NCBI RefSeq assembly: GCF_018739885.1
Contig: NZ_JADOES010000047.1
Span: forward strand, 1-41,826
Direction of reading: 5' to 3'
Length of the DNA: 41,826 nucleotides
DNA from: Leptothoe spongobia TAU-MAC 1115
GTDB lineage: Bacteria > Cyanobacteriota > Cyanobacteriia > Phormidesmidales > Phormidesmidaceae
Within the stretch, counting starts at the first letter, position 1. Each line of letters starts with the position of its first letter. This document shows, one piece after another, positions 15,239 to 23,410 of this stretch. The position numbers were made by a program, and so were the translations under genes. The notes below the pieces were generated by a model. That model was not told where the DNA came from. It searched no databases and worked only from the letters and a program-made list of their open reading frames with translations.

Positions 15239-15829
15239 CTACCAAAAGTCCGTTACCCGATAGCCCAGCTCACCTAGCATTTGTCGTAACATCGGCATGC
15301 TTAGACCAATCACATTCGTATGGCAGCCCTCTAGCCTTTCGATGAAGGCGCTGCCCCTACCATCGATGGTAAAGGCCCCAGCACAGTTCATTGGTTCACC
15401 TGTAGCTACATAGTCTTCAATTTCACGATCGCTAACCCAGCCAAAATGCACCCGAGTCACCTGACATCGAGTCAGGGTCTTAGTCGCTTTGGGGGATATT
15501 AACGTATGCCCCGTCACTAGCTCACCCACCTTGCCGCGCATTTGCCACCAGCGTTTGATCGCAGCCTCTGGCGTTTCCGGTTTACCGTATATGATGCCGT
15601 CAAAGGCTAAGACCGAATCACACCCCAAGACAACCGCATTAGGAAATAACGGAGCAACAGCCTCCGCTTTCCCTAGAGAAAGGGCTTTGACTAACGCTTC
15701 TGGATCGCTGAGGGTAATTTGGTCTTCGTCAAATTTACTAGGTGAGACAAACGGCTGTATGCCTGCATTTAGCAATAGCTGCCGTCTTGCTGGAGAAGCA
15801 GAGGCTAATACAAACTGAGGAGCGGGCAT
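15239..15829 (-). CDS. maf: Maf-family nucleoside triphosphate pyrophosphatase
   Basis: Maf proteins hydrolyse non-canonical or selected nucleoside triphosphates to monophosphates (house-cleaning) and are linked to septum control in some bacteria. The 196-residue protein has the signature LASASPARRQLLLNAG at the N-terminus, LGCDSVLAFDG (about 68-78) and the MRGKVGELVTGHTL segment, all as in the family; the length is typical. It follows the cyanoP gene by 3 bp on the same strand, so the two are one transcript. Confidence 0.93.
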   Translation of the reverse strand: MPAPQFVLASASPARRQLLLNAGIQPFVSPSKFDEDQITLSDPEALVKALSLGKAEAVAPLFPNAVVLGCDSVLAFDGIIYGKPETPEAAIKRWWQMRGKVGELVTGHTLISPKATKTLTRCQVTRVHFGWVSDREIEDYVATGEPMNCAGAFTIDGRGSAFIERLEGCHTNVIGLSMPMLRQMLGELGYRVTDFW

Positions 15830-15832
15830 TGT

Positions 15833-16381
15833 TTAATAAACCGAGAAGGATGCGACTGCCTGAGTGAGGGAATTCTTCAAACGCTTCCAGCGAGCTTCAG
15901 GTACCGATGCGTTGAAGGTAAATAGCTGACCACGACGAACAATTGCACTAGCTAAGTTATGGCGTTGTCCGTTAGGTGTTGTTGTCAGATATTCCAAGAT
16001 GTAATAGGTTTTGCCTTCAGGGGTGTCTACATTTTGAGCGCTGAGGAGTTCTACGTTGCGATCTCTACCTGCCACCGTTGTAATGTTTTGGGATAGCTTA
16101 TAGCCCACTTCGGAGGGGCCACCCAGTTCTTCCAAGGTTTTCCCATCGGCTACAGGACTCACAACTACACTTACATTTTCAGTTGTGTTGATGATGTCGT
16201 GGAAAACGACGTCTGGTCCTTCAGCTACTTTAACTTCAACCCAACCCGTTGGATAGTTGAACTGATAGCCTTGATAGCTATTGACATAGTTCAGCAAACT
16301 CACAGGAGCAGAGCCGCTACAAGCCTCTAAGCCAAACATCGTGACAAACACTATTATCAAAGCAACTAATCGCTTTAGCAT
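15833..16381 (-). CDS. psbP: CyanoP, PsbP-like lipoprotein of photosystem II
   Basis: A 182-residue lumenal lipoprotein. It has a signal sequence with lipobox LEAC (Cys at about residue 21). The PsbP fold follows, marked by YQGYQFNYPTGWVEVK (about 37-52), FHDIINTTENVSVVVSPV and the end RWKRLKNSLTQAVASFSVY. Cyanobacterial PsbP (CyanoP) acts in early assembly of photosystem II, not as a stoichiometric oxygen-evolving subunit. It is the first gene of a two-gene unit with maf. It is divergent from the carbinolamine dehydratase gene across 203 bp. Confidence 0.93.
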   Translation of the reverse strand: MLKRLVALIIVFVTMFGLEACSGSAPVSLLNYVNSYQGYQFNYPTGWVEVKVAEGPDVVFHDIINTTENVSVVVSPVADGKTLEELGGPSEVGYKLSQNITTVAGRDRNVELLSAQNVDTPEGKTYYILEYLTTTPNGQRHNLASAIVRRGQLFTFNASVPEARWKRLKNSLTQAVASFSVY

Positions 16382-16584
16382 TGGGAATACCCGTTAAGTA
16401 ATGTGAAATAGATTGACAATACCCATTGTCGCATCTTCTGTAAAGTCTTTGTAGGGTGAGCACTGTCCACCGTCTTCTATGTCATCTATTGGTGTTTAGT
16501 TGGGCTCGTCAGTTACGCCACTATAGGGAAAATCGCTAAGTAATTCGCAGATATCTACCGTCCCAATTATTTGAGTTAAGACTC

Positions 16585-16986
16585 ATGAATTATGTGCTTA
16601 ATCTAATGCTAATTGCTAGTCTAGTTCCTCAGTATTTAGTAGGTGTTTCTCCCAAAATAGTTCAAGTCGATGGAGCAAAGGACACAGTCAGCTTGAAAGG
16701 AGCACCTGCTCGTTTAAGTTCACTAGAGATTAGACTCCGCATGCGGAATTTGCCCGATTGGACAACCGACGGAGAGAGTCTGTTTTACACGCGCACATTT
16801 GAAGGTTTTGTTGAGGCAGTCAGTTTTGTTAACAGTTTGGTGGAACCTGCTGAGCAACTAGGTCATCATCCTGACATTAAAATCAACTACAATCAAGTTT
16901 CTCTGCAGCTGACCACCCATGACGCTCTAGGGATTACAGAGCTTGACTTTCAGCTGGCTTCAAAAATCTCCCAGCTGACACGTTAA
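16585..16986 (+). CDS. Pterin-4a-carbinolamine dehydratase-like protein with hydrophobic N-terminus
   Basis: The C-terminal 90 residues (about 42-133) match the PCD/DCoH family: NLPDWTTDGESLFYTRTFEG, VSFVNSLVEPAEQLGHHPD with the catalytic-type HHP, and LTTHDALGITELDFQLA. The family enzyme dehydrates 4a-hydroxytetrahydropterin. Usual bacterial members are about 95 residues long; this one has about 40 extra at the front, including a hydrophobic run (VLNLMLIASLVPQYLVGV). That run lacks the basic residues of a clear signal peptide, so export or membrane anchoring is possible but unproven. No other start gives a more normal protein without cutting the domain. It is convergent with the GTPase gene to its right. 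Confidence 0.85.
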   Translation: MNYVLNLMLIASLVPQYLVGVSPKIVQVDGAKDTVSLKGAPARLSSLEIRLRMRNLPDWTTDGESLFYTRTFEGFVEAVSFVNSLVEPAEQLGHHPDIKINYNQVSLQLTTHDALGITELDFQLASKISQLTR

Positions 16987-17033
16987 CAATTTTTTAAAAC
17001 ATTAGGATGAAAGCTGTCGATCTTTCTAGATGT

Positions 17034-18539
17034 CTATTGGTTTTGTTGTTTATATTGTTCTTCTACAGATTGTCGTACTTCTTGTTGCAGTCGCGCAAGG
17101 GTAGGATTTGTTTTAGCGTCAGCTACGATAGTTCTCATGAGAGTTTTAATACCTTGAGGTCCCCAGGAACACCCTTGTTCGAGATACACGCGGGCTGCCT
17201 GACCGACAGCGTAAGTACCATAGCCGGCAGCAGCGGCCTGTGCTCCCATGGCTCCAGCGTAGGCGGTCAATCCAGCGGCACCATCTACCAGACTCCACAA
17301 AGCCGTCCCACTTTTGCCAATACCTAAGAGTAAACCACTCCCCAGTTCGCTGAGCAGCAGCGTACCTGAACTGCGGACAATGACTTGCCATAGTTTACTG
17401 GCTTCAAAACTGGTCATGGGAAAACCGTAGAGTTTGGCTAGGTTACGGATCATGACTAGGTCAGAGGCAACGCCACCCAGCAGGTCCAGCACTGCTACAG
17501 GATTTAGGGCGACAGCGGCCGATTTATATTTTGCAAACTGAAGGATAATATTGTCAGCAGCAGTGTGATTGAGTTGGGCCGTATCCTGGGCTAAATTTGT
17601 ATCTATTTGGTTAGCCTGATGCAGGGTATTGAGAGCGACTAGCGTAGGTCCTTCTGTCTGAATTAGACCAATAAGGGTACTTTTGAGTGGATCAATATCC
17701 GGGGGTGGTGTTTCCCATTCCTTAGTGATACGACCATTAGGCCATTCGATCCTGACTTCTAGTGGCATGGGTTCTGCTGCCACGAGGATAACATCGTCCA
17801 CAATCGGCACATCTGAGCATGGGGTAGTGCTTTCGTCTTGCTCGCTTTGCTCGTCGAGTAACAGTTGATTCTGGAGTCGTTGCAGATTGTCGTAAACGGC
17901 TTGGCGATCTGTCTCAGGGTACAGGTCTGTCTTGTTGAAAACCAACAACAATGGTTTACGTGTCTGGTAGAGAGTCTGCAGGGCGGTGTATTCGGTATTT
18001 GTGATATCTCCCGCCACCACAAATAGAATCAGGTCAGCTTGTTGAGCTACCTCCTGAGCCACCTGCCCCCGTTCAGCCCCTTCGATTTCATCCAACCCAG
18101 GAGTGTCAATCAGTTCGATTTTTAGAGGTGTTTCTTGTTCGGGAACGGTAGGTGTCCAGTAGATCGAACGAGGCCATTGGGTGACTCCGTTTAGGGGACC
18201 CGTTTCTAGAATTTTTTCCCCCACCAGGGCGTTGAGAACAGCCGATTTACCACGACTGACCAAACCAAAGACCGCTACCCTTAGCAGGGTGCTATTGAGT
18301 TTGTTAAGGAGAGCAGTCAGCTGGTCAATACCTGCTTTAACGGCAGCCTGACGCTTAAGTTCATCGGCATCTGAGCAGGTTAGCTCTAACTGAGGAATAT
18401 AGCGATCGATGGTTTGCCTCAGGCTTTGACGGGCTTGATCTACTAGGGGGTGTTCAGGGGCACTCAATGTATTCTCTGAGGCTGTTCTCAGATGGGGCTG
18501 ACTAGTAGTAACATCCTGAGCCAAGGTGGGGTCTATCAT
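17034..18539 (-). CDS. GTPase with C-terminal DUF697-type membrane region
   Basis: The 501-residue protein has all main GTPase motifs of the Era/TrmE-like family: G1 FGLVSRGKSAVLNAL (Lys98), G3 DTPG (145-148) and G4 NKTD (192-195). The N-terminus (about 30-85) is helical. The C-terminal half (about 330-460) is hydrophobic with Gly/Ala-rich helices (LLSELGSGLLLGIG, AGAMGAQAAAAGYG), as in DUF697 GTPases, which are membrane-associated and of unknown task. Its start is 8 bp after the stop of the preceding GTPase-like gene, so the two are one operon and may work as a pair. The short linker before the stop is Gln-rich (EEQYKQQNQ). Confidence 0.85.
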   Translation of the reverse strand: MIDPTLAQDVTTSQPHLRTASENTLSAPEHPLVDQARQSLRQTIDRYIPQLELTCSDADELKRQAAVKAGIDQLTALLNKLNSTLLRVAVFGLVSRGKSAVLNALVGEKILETGPLNGVTQWPRSIYWTPTVPEQETPLKIELIDTPGLDEIEGAERGQVAQEVAQQADLILFVVAGDITNTEYTALQTLYQTRKPLLLVFNKTDLYPETDRQAVYDNLQRLQNQLLLDEQSEQDESTTPCSDVPIVDDVILVAAEPMPLEVRIEWPNGRITKEWETPPPDIDPLKSTLIGLIQTEGPTLVALNTLHQANQIDTNLAQDTAQLNHTAADNIILQFAKYKSAAVALNPVAVLDLLGGVASDLVMIRNLAKLYGFPMTSFEASKLWQVIVRSSGTLLLSELGSGLLLGIGKSGTALWSLVDGAAGLTAYAGAMGAQAAAAGYGTYAVGQAARVYLEQGCSWGPQGIKTLMRTIVADAKTNPTLARLQQEVRQSVEEQYKQQNQ

Positions 18540-18547
18540 GGTTGGAG

Positions 18548-19927
18548 TTAGCTTGCCGCAGTATTAACCGTGGGCAAGTGAGGCAATGCCTGAGTGACAA
18601 AATCCTTGAGTGCTAAGCCCTGACGAGCCTCCTGGAATAGGGATTGTAGGCGATTACCTAATCCTTCAAAGTTCAGTTCAGTGGACTCTACTAGGCTTTG
18701 TTCTTCAAAGTAATCGATCAGCGTGAGACCGGCGAGACGGGTAAGGTAAGCGGCGCTGATACCCTGTAGTGCGCCCCCAGCCAAGTATGTGGTGACATGA
18801 CCTTTGAGAATAGTCCCCAGAGCCTGGCTGGATAACTCGACAAGACCTAATTTGACCGTTAGCTCGGCAATAGTGCCTGCTGCAGTTTTAGCCTGATCCA
18901 TAGAGAACTTTTGACCATAGATAGAGCCGAGGTCAAGTACTAGCTGACCATTGATAGCGGCAGTGGCTAGCAGGTCGACAGTGGCGATGGGACTGACAAA
19001 GGCCGTACCGGCAGCCATCCACTGCATTTGTTCGATGATGGGCATGGCCTTTTGACGACGATACCCATTGAGTTCCTCCGTGATCCGCTGTTGCAGGGCT
19101 TTGGTCTGCCGCAAAGTGGTGGCCATCACTAAAGATGTTGGTGCAGCTGCAAAGTTGTCGAGTTTTTGAGTGAGGGTGACTAGGTCAGCGTCAGGTTGCT
19201 TCAGAAATTCGGTGACTTCACCGTTTTCGGAATGGCGACGTACTTTGATCGGATTGGGGTTCGCTGCGATCGCAACCACTTCCACATTCCGTTCTACTAG
19301 TCGACTTTGGATTTTGTCCAAAACTACCGCTTTATCCATAGGGTTGTACTGATCTTGTTTATTCAGTACAACCAGCACCTGATAACCATTAGAAATCAGT
19401 GTTTCCAGTCGATTTAGTTCTGAGGCGGTCATATCGCCTGCAATCACGAACAGTACTAAATCAGCATCACCGATGTCATCCAATTGCTCAGTAAAGCTTA
19501 GTAATGGAGAGGCCGTGGCTTTTAGACAGTTCAGGAGTGTCGTTTTCCCGGTGGTTTTGTTGCCGGTAATTGTAATCGTAAGATTAGTGCGCTCCAGGCT
19601 GTCGAGGAGCAAGTCGCGCTCGGTACGGTAAATATCTGCTTGAGCGGCAGCGGCGCTGTCCTCAGTGAGGAGCAGGTCGATCAGATTTTCGGCATGCTCT
19701 AGCGCTTTGTCAATAGTGTCGCGTTTTACAGTAGCTTGTTGAGGGATAGTGGGGATGGCAATACGCTGACTTTGCTGTTGTAGCCACCATAGGCCAGAGC
19801 CTATTGCGATCGCACCCAGTATGAGCGATCCGTTTATAGGCATATGATGTACAACATCAAGTAGCCAAAGACTGGCACTTAAACCTAAACCACCGATCAG
19901 AATAGGACGCTTGATTGCAATATCCAT
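18548..19927 (-). CDS. Degenerate GTPase-like protein lacking switch regions, DUF697-type
   Basis: A 459-residue relative of the neighbouring GTPase. Two hydrophobic segments at residues about 8-24 and 33-48 anchor it in a membrane. G1 is intact (GNKTTGKTTLLN, 122-133) and G4 is intact (NKQD, 189-192). The stretch between them is 33 residues shorter than in the partner, and neither a switch I nor the DxxG of switch II can be found; only FTEQLDDIGDADLVLFV bridges the gap. The C-terminal half (about 300-430) resembles the partner's membrane region. Nucleotide binding seems possible, hydrolysis doubtful. The whole frame is intact, so this is a functional divergence and not a pseudogene. It is the first gene of the two-gene unit. 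Confidence 0.82.
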   Translation of the reverse strand: MDIAIKRPILIGGLGLSASLWLLDVVHHMPINGSLILGAIAIGSGLWWLQQQSQRIAIPTIPQQATVKRDTIDKALEHAENLIDLLLTEDSAAAAQADIYRTERDLLLDSLERTNLTITITGNKTTGKTTLLNCLKATASPLLSFTEQLDDIGDADLVLFVIAGDMTASELNRLETLISNGYQVLVVLNKQDQYNPMDKAVVLDKIQSRLVERNVEVVAIAANPNPIKVRRHSENGEVTEFLKQPDADLVTLTQKLDNFAAAPTSLVMATTLRQTKALQQRITEELNGYRRQKAMPIIEQMQWMAAGTAFVSPIATVDLLATAAINGQLVLDLGSIYGQKFSMDQAKTAAGTIAELTVKLGLVELSSQALGTILKGHVTTYLAGGALQGISAAYLTRLAGLTLIDYFEEQSLVESTELNFEGLGNRLQSLFQEARQGLALKDFVTQALPHLPTVNTAAS

Positions 19928-20077
19928 AAGTCCCTATACCCACGAGTTTCTGCTACTACATTGTATAAAGCTAGAGTTGGTTAACTAGGTGGAAAACCCA
20001 ACAGAATTAACACAAGTCTTAAATATCAGCCAATTGGCGGTCAGGTCAGTGCGATCGCGTCAATTGCTAACAACCCC

Positions 20078-20950
20078 TTACTTCATAAAGAAATTCACTA
20101 ATGCCTGGTAAGTCTGCTCAGGTGCTTCTTCTGCCAGGAAATGCCCACAGGGAAGTGCGGTTCCTTCAACGGTATTGGCATAGTTTTGCCAAATACTAAT
20201 TACATCGTAGTGTTTTTCGATAGCACCGTAGGCCCCCCAGAGCACTAGTAATGGACACTGTATTTTACTATTCAAATCTGCCTCATCATCGCTTAAATCA
20301 ATGGTGGCAGCAGCTCGGTAATCTTCGCAGGTGGTGTGGATCGTTTCGGGCCGACGAAAACATCGCAGATATTCAGCCATGGCCTCTGGGGTAAATGCAT
20401 TGGCATTGCTACTCCAGCGTTTTAGTTTAGTGGTGAGATACCAGTCCGGATCGTGACCAATCATCCGTTCAGGTAAGCAATCTGGCTGAATCAAGAAAAA
20501 CCAATGCTCATAGATAGTAGCCATGGATTGATCGATGGTCTGAAAAATATGACGAGTAGGGACAATATCTAGCATTGCTGCCCGTGTTACCCGACTGGGG
20601 TGATCCAGCAATAGGCGATGCAGTACCCGTCCTCCTCGATCGTGACCAGCCACCATAAAAGTCTTGAAGCCCAGCGCTGTCATCACATCTACCTGATCTT
20701 GAGCAGCTGACCGTTTGGAGTAAGGACGATGTTCGCTATCGGTGGGAGGATGACCGCTATCGCCATAGCCCCGTAAATCGGTACAGACCACCGTAAAATG
20801 CTTCGCTAGTTGGGGGGCAATCCTATGCCACATGATATGGGTTTGAGGGTAACCGTGGAGGAGAAGCAACGGAGGTCCACTCCCCCCCATACGAATGTAT
20901 ATATGGGTAGATGAAGTCTGAATCATCCGTCCTTGAAAGTTCGGAAACAT
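20078..20950 (-). CDS. Alpha/beta hydrolase, fluoroacetate (haloacetate) dehalogenase-like
   Basis: The 290-residue protein has the alpha/beta-hydrolase fold: oxyanion-hole LLLHGYPQTHIMWH, TDLRGYGDS, and the nucleophile elbow AGHDRGGRV. Every key position known from fluoroacetate dehalogenase is filled: nucleophile Asp104, carboxylate-binding Arg105 and Arg108, acid Asp128 (MLDIVPT), halide-binding His149-Trp150 (YEHWFF) and base His270 (CGHFLAEE). The family hydrolyses 2-haloacetates to glycolate. The true substrate in a cyanobacterium is unknown; an epoxide or other ester is less likely given the His-Trp pair. It stands alone, divergent from the PRC-barrel gene. Confidence 0.85.
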   Translation of the reverse strand: MFPNFQGRMIQTSSTHIYIRMGGSGPPLLLLHGYPQTHIMWHRIAPQLAKHFTVVCTDLRGYGDSGHPPTDSEHRPYSKRSAAQDQVDVMTALGFKTFMVAGHDRGGRVLHRLLLDHPSRVTRAAMLDIVPTRHIFQTIDQSMATIYEHWFFLIQPDCLPERMIGHDPDWYLTTKLKRWSSNANAFTPEAMAEYLRCFRRPETIHTTCEDYRAAATIDLSDDEADLNSKIQCPLLVLWGAYGAIEKHYDVISIWQNYANTVEGTALPCGHFLAEEAPEQTYQALVNFFMK

Positions 20951-21045
20951 GGCTAGTAAAGGTCAAGATGAAAGCTTGGCATTATCCATCGGAACGAAAA
21001 GGGATTGGAGTGCTATAAATCAAGTACAGGCATTTTTATAGTTCT

Positions 21046-21873
21046 ATGACTAATACGGTCCTGCGGCATAGCCTCCTCCTGGGATATTTAATGCTCGATT
21101 ATGACACTACCGATGAGCTCGGACTGGTGGACAACCTACTGGTGGATCTTTCTCAAGGCCGAGTAGTTGGCATCGTCTGTCAAGGGTCAGCCTGGCAGCG
21201 ACAACGTCCAACTTATAGTTGGGGACAGATTACCAATATTGGTGCTGACAGTATTGTGCTCCACGCCCAGGGTGCGGAGATATCTAATGCTGCAGCACAG
21301 CCCATGGTGAATTTAGAAGTCTGGACGGATACAGGCAATTGTGTTGGCCATATTGTGGATTATCGGTTTGAGCGTCAGGGCAATGTCGTGCAGTATTTGT
21401 TTGCTCGGCCAGATCAGCCAGGATTCTACGGGTTAGCCCCCGATGCGATCATCAGTGCTGGACGCAAGCGGATGATGGTCTCAGCTCAGGCAATTGAGCA
21501 GGCAGAATACCTTGCTGATGAGGTGATACCTGTAGACCAACAGGACTGGCAAACTACAGCACAAACCACAGCCCAGTCCCTGGCAGACCAAGTACAACAG
21601 CGAGCCCAGGGATGGTCAGACTATGCTCAAGAACGATGGCGGTCTGAGGAGTTGCATGAACAGCTACAGTCCACGACACAGCATTTGCAAGCTCGGACAC
21701 AGGGGTTACGCTCACAGATCAATCAACAAGTTTCCAATGCCAAAAAACGCTTAAGACCTCTCAATAAAGCCTTGGAAAACACCCTGGAGAATACCCTGGA
21801 CAAATTTGACAATCAGACAGATTCTTCTGCCATTGATTTAGATTCGTTTGAAGTATGGGAAGACAACGATTGA
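21046..21873 (+). CDS. PRC-barrel domain protein
   Basis: The 275-residue soluble protein contains two PRC-barrel-like halves (about residues 10-80 with DELGLVDNLLVDLSQGRVVG, and about 88-150 with VWTDTGNCVGHIVDYRFE). A long, Gln-rich helical C-terminus follows (about 165-250, ADQVQQRAQGWSDYAQERWR), probably a coiled coil. PRC barrels serve as protein- or RNA-binding modules, for example in photosynthetic reaction-centre H subunits and RimM. The specific role is unknown. It is convergent with the TPR gene. Confidence 0.8.
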   Translation: MTNTVLRHSLLLGYLMLDYDTTDELGLVDNLLVDLSQGRVVGIVCQGSAWQRQRPTYSWGQITNIGADSIVLHAQGAEISNAAAQPMVNLEVWTDTGNCVGHIVDYRFERQGNVVQYLFARPDQPGFYGLAPDAIISAGRKRMMVSAQAIEQAEYLADEVIPVDQQDWQTTAQTTAQSLADQVQQRAQGWSDYAQERWRSEELHEQLQSTTQHLQARTQGLRSQINQQVSNAKKRLRPLNKALENTLENTLDKFDNQTDSSAIDLDSFEVWEDND

Positions 21874-21991
21874 ATGGATTGGCCAAGAGACGTTGGCGAT
21901 GCATTCAATAAGCCTTCCGCCTATCTTCATAGTGATTTGGCATTACCTAAAAGGTTGATTTATATCCAGGATTAATAATATCGACACAGCT

Positions 21992-23410
21992 CTAGGATGC
22001 TTTGGTCGACTGTTGTTGATGAAGCGCCATGACTAAATCAATGTCACTACAGGCACCGCAGCAATCACCATGGTCAAATCGGATCAAACTACGGTTGATA
22101 TAAGCATCTGGAAATTGGGGATGTAGTTCCAGAGCTCGGTTTACATCGGCCAATGCTCCTTCAATATCATTAAGGCGAAAGCGTAATACGCTCCGCTCAT
22201 TGAGAGCATGAGGTGTATCTGGTTGTAGCTTCAAGGCTTGGTCAAAGTCTGCCATCGCCTCTTGGTAGTGGTGCAAGTCCACATGAATTCGACCACGTTG
22301 AGTGTAAGCGTTAGCTAAAGCAGGATTTAAAGCGATCGCTTGGTTAAGGTCTTGAAGCGCGCCATCTAAATCCCCCAGATGTTGCCGAATACTCCCTCGG
22401 TTACAAAAAGCGTCTGCATATTCTGGATTGAGTCTGATCGCTTCGCTAAAGTCAACGGCAGCCATCTCATAGTGGTGAATATAGAGATTGACCAGTCCTC
22501 GGTTGTGATAGACATATGCTTGATTGGGCGCAAAGCGCAGTGCCTCAGTATAGTCATTGAGAGCGCCATCACTGTCACCCAGAAAGGCCCGCGCATTACC
22601 TCGATTATTCAGTAATGCAAATTTGCCTGGAGCAGGGCAGTCTTGGAGCACATTTTGTAGCTGTTCCAAAGTGCGAGGATAAACCTCGGGCAAAGCTGGG
22701 TTGAGCTTCAAAGCGATGCAATAATCTCCCATGGCGTTTTCATAGTTGCCCAATTCAGCCTGCAATCTAGCGCGATTACTATAAGCGTCTGAAAATTCAC
22801 TGTTAAGAGCGATGGCTTGATTAAAGTCCTGCAAAGATCGCTCATAATCAATTACATAAAAGTAAGCTAGTCCACGATAGTTATAGGTTTCAGGACAAGC
22901 AGGATTTAGAGCGATGGAACTGTTGAGATCATTGATCGCGAATTGAGACTCGCCATATTGCAACCAGGCAAATCCTCGCCAAAGATAGGCTCGGGGAAAA
23001 TGTGGTTGTAGCTTCAGGGCATAGTCAAAGTCCCTTACAGCGCCTGAATAGTCTGCTAGTTCTAAGCGTAGGAGTCCGCGATTACAGTAGCCGCGTGTCG
23101 ATAACGGAGCGAGCTGAATCCCCCGCTCAAAATCTTCTAATGCTGCATCCCGATGGCCTAGCCGACGATGTACATTTCCTCGGTTGAGATAAGCCGATGT
23201 GTAGTTAGGAGTAAGATGAATGGCCCAGCTAAAGTCTTCGATCGCCTGCCTATAGTTGCCCAAGGTGTAGTTAGCGCAACCCCGATTGTAATAAGCTTTA
23301 GCGTAGTTGGGTAAATACTCAATGACTGTATTGAAAAGTGATATCGCGCCTGTGCTGTCGCCGCGCCGCGCCAGGTCTACACCTTGATTCAACAGGTCTT
23401 TCGAAGTCAT
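21992..23410 (-). CDS. TPR-repeat protein (13 repeats)
   Basis: A 472-residue protein built almost only of 34-residue tetratricopeptide repeats of the YxNRGxxxxxLGxYxxAxxDFxxAIxLNP kind. I count seven, an irregular spacer of about 20 residues (YPRTLEQLQNVLQDCPAPGK, near residue 245), then six more. There is no signal peptide or added enzyme domain. TPR arrays are protein-binding scaffolds; partner and pathway cannot be read from the sequence. It is the last gene before the long non-coding gap that leads to the polysaccharide locus. Confidence 0.88.
   Translation of the reverse strand: MTSKDLLNQGVDLARRGDSTGAISLFNTVIEYLPNYAKAYYNRGCANYTLGNYRQAIEDFSWAIHLTPNYTSAYLNRGNVHRRLGHRDAALEDFERGIQLAPLSTRGYCNRGLLRLELADYSGAVRDFDYALKLQPHFPRAYLWRGFAWLQYGESQFAINDLNSSIALNPACPETYNYRGLAYFYVIDYERSLQDFNQAIALNSEFSDAYSNRARLQAELGNYENAMGDYCIALKLNPALPEVYPRTLEQLQNVLQDCPAPGKFALLNNRGNARAFLGDSDGALNDYTEALRFAPNQAYVYHNRGLVNLYIHHYEMAAVDFSEAIRLNPEYADAFCNRGSIRQHLGDLDGALQDLNQAIALNPALANAYTQRGRIHVDLHHYQEAMADFDQALKLQPDTPHALNERSVLRFRLNDIEGALADVNRALELHPQFPDAYINRSLIRFDHGDCCGACSDIDLVMALHQQQSTKAS

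Noticed and set aside
18548..19927. Treating the switch-less GTPase as a pseudogene
   Set aside because: The frame is intact over 459 codons, with conserved G1, G4 and membrane regions, and lies in an operon; a divergent functional protein is more likely.
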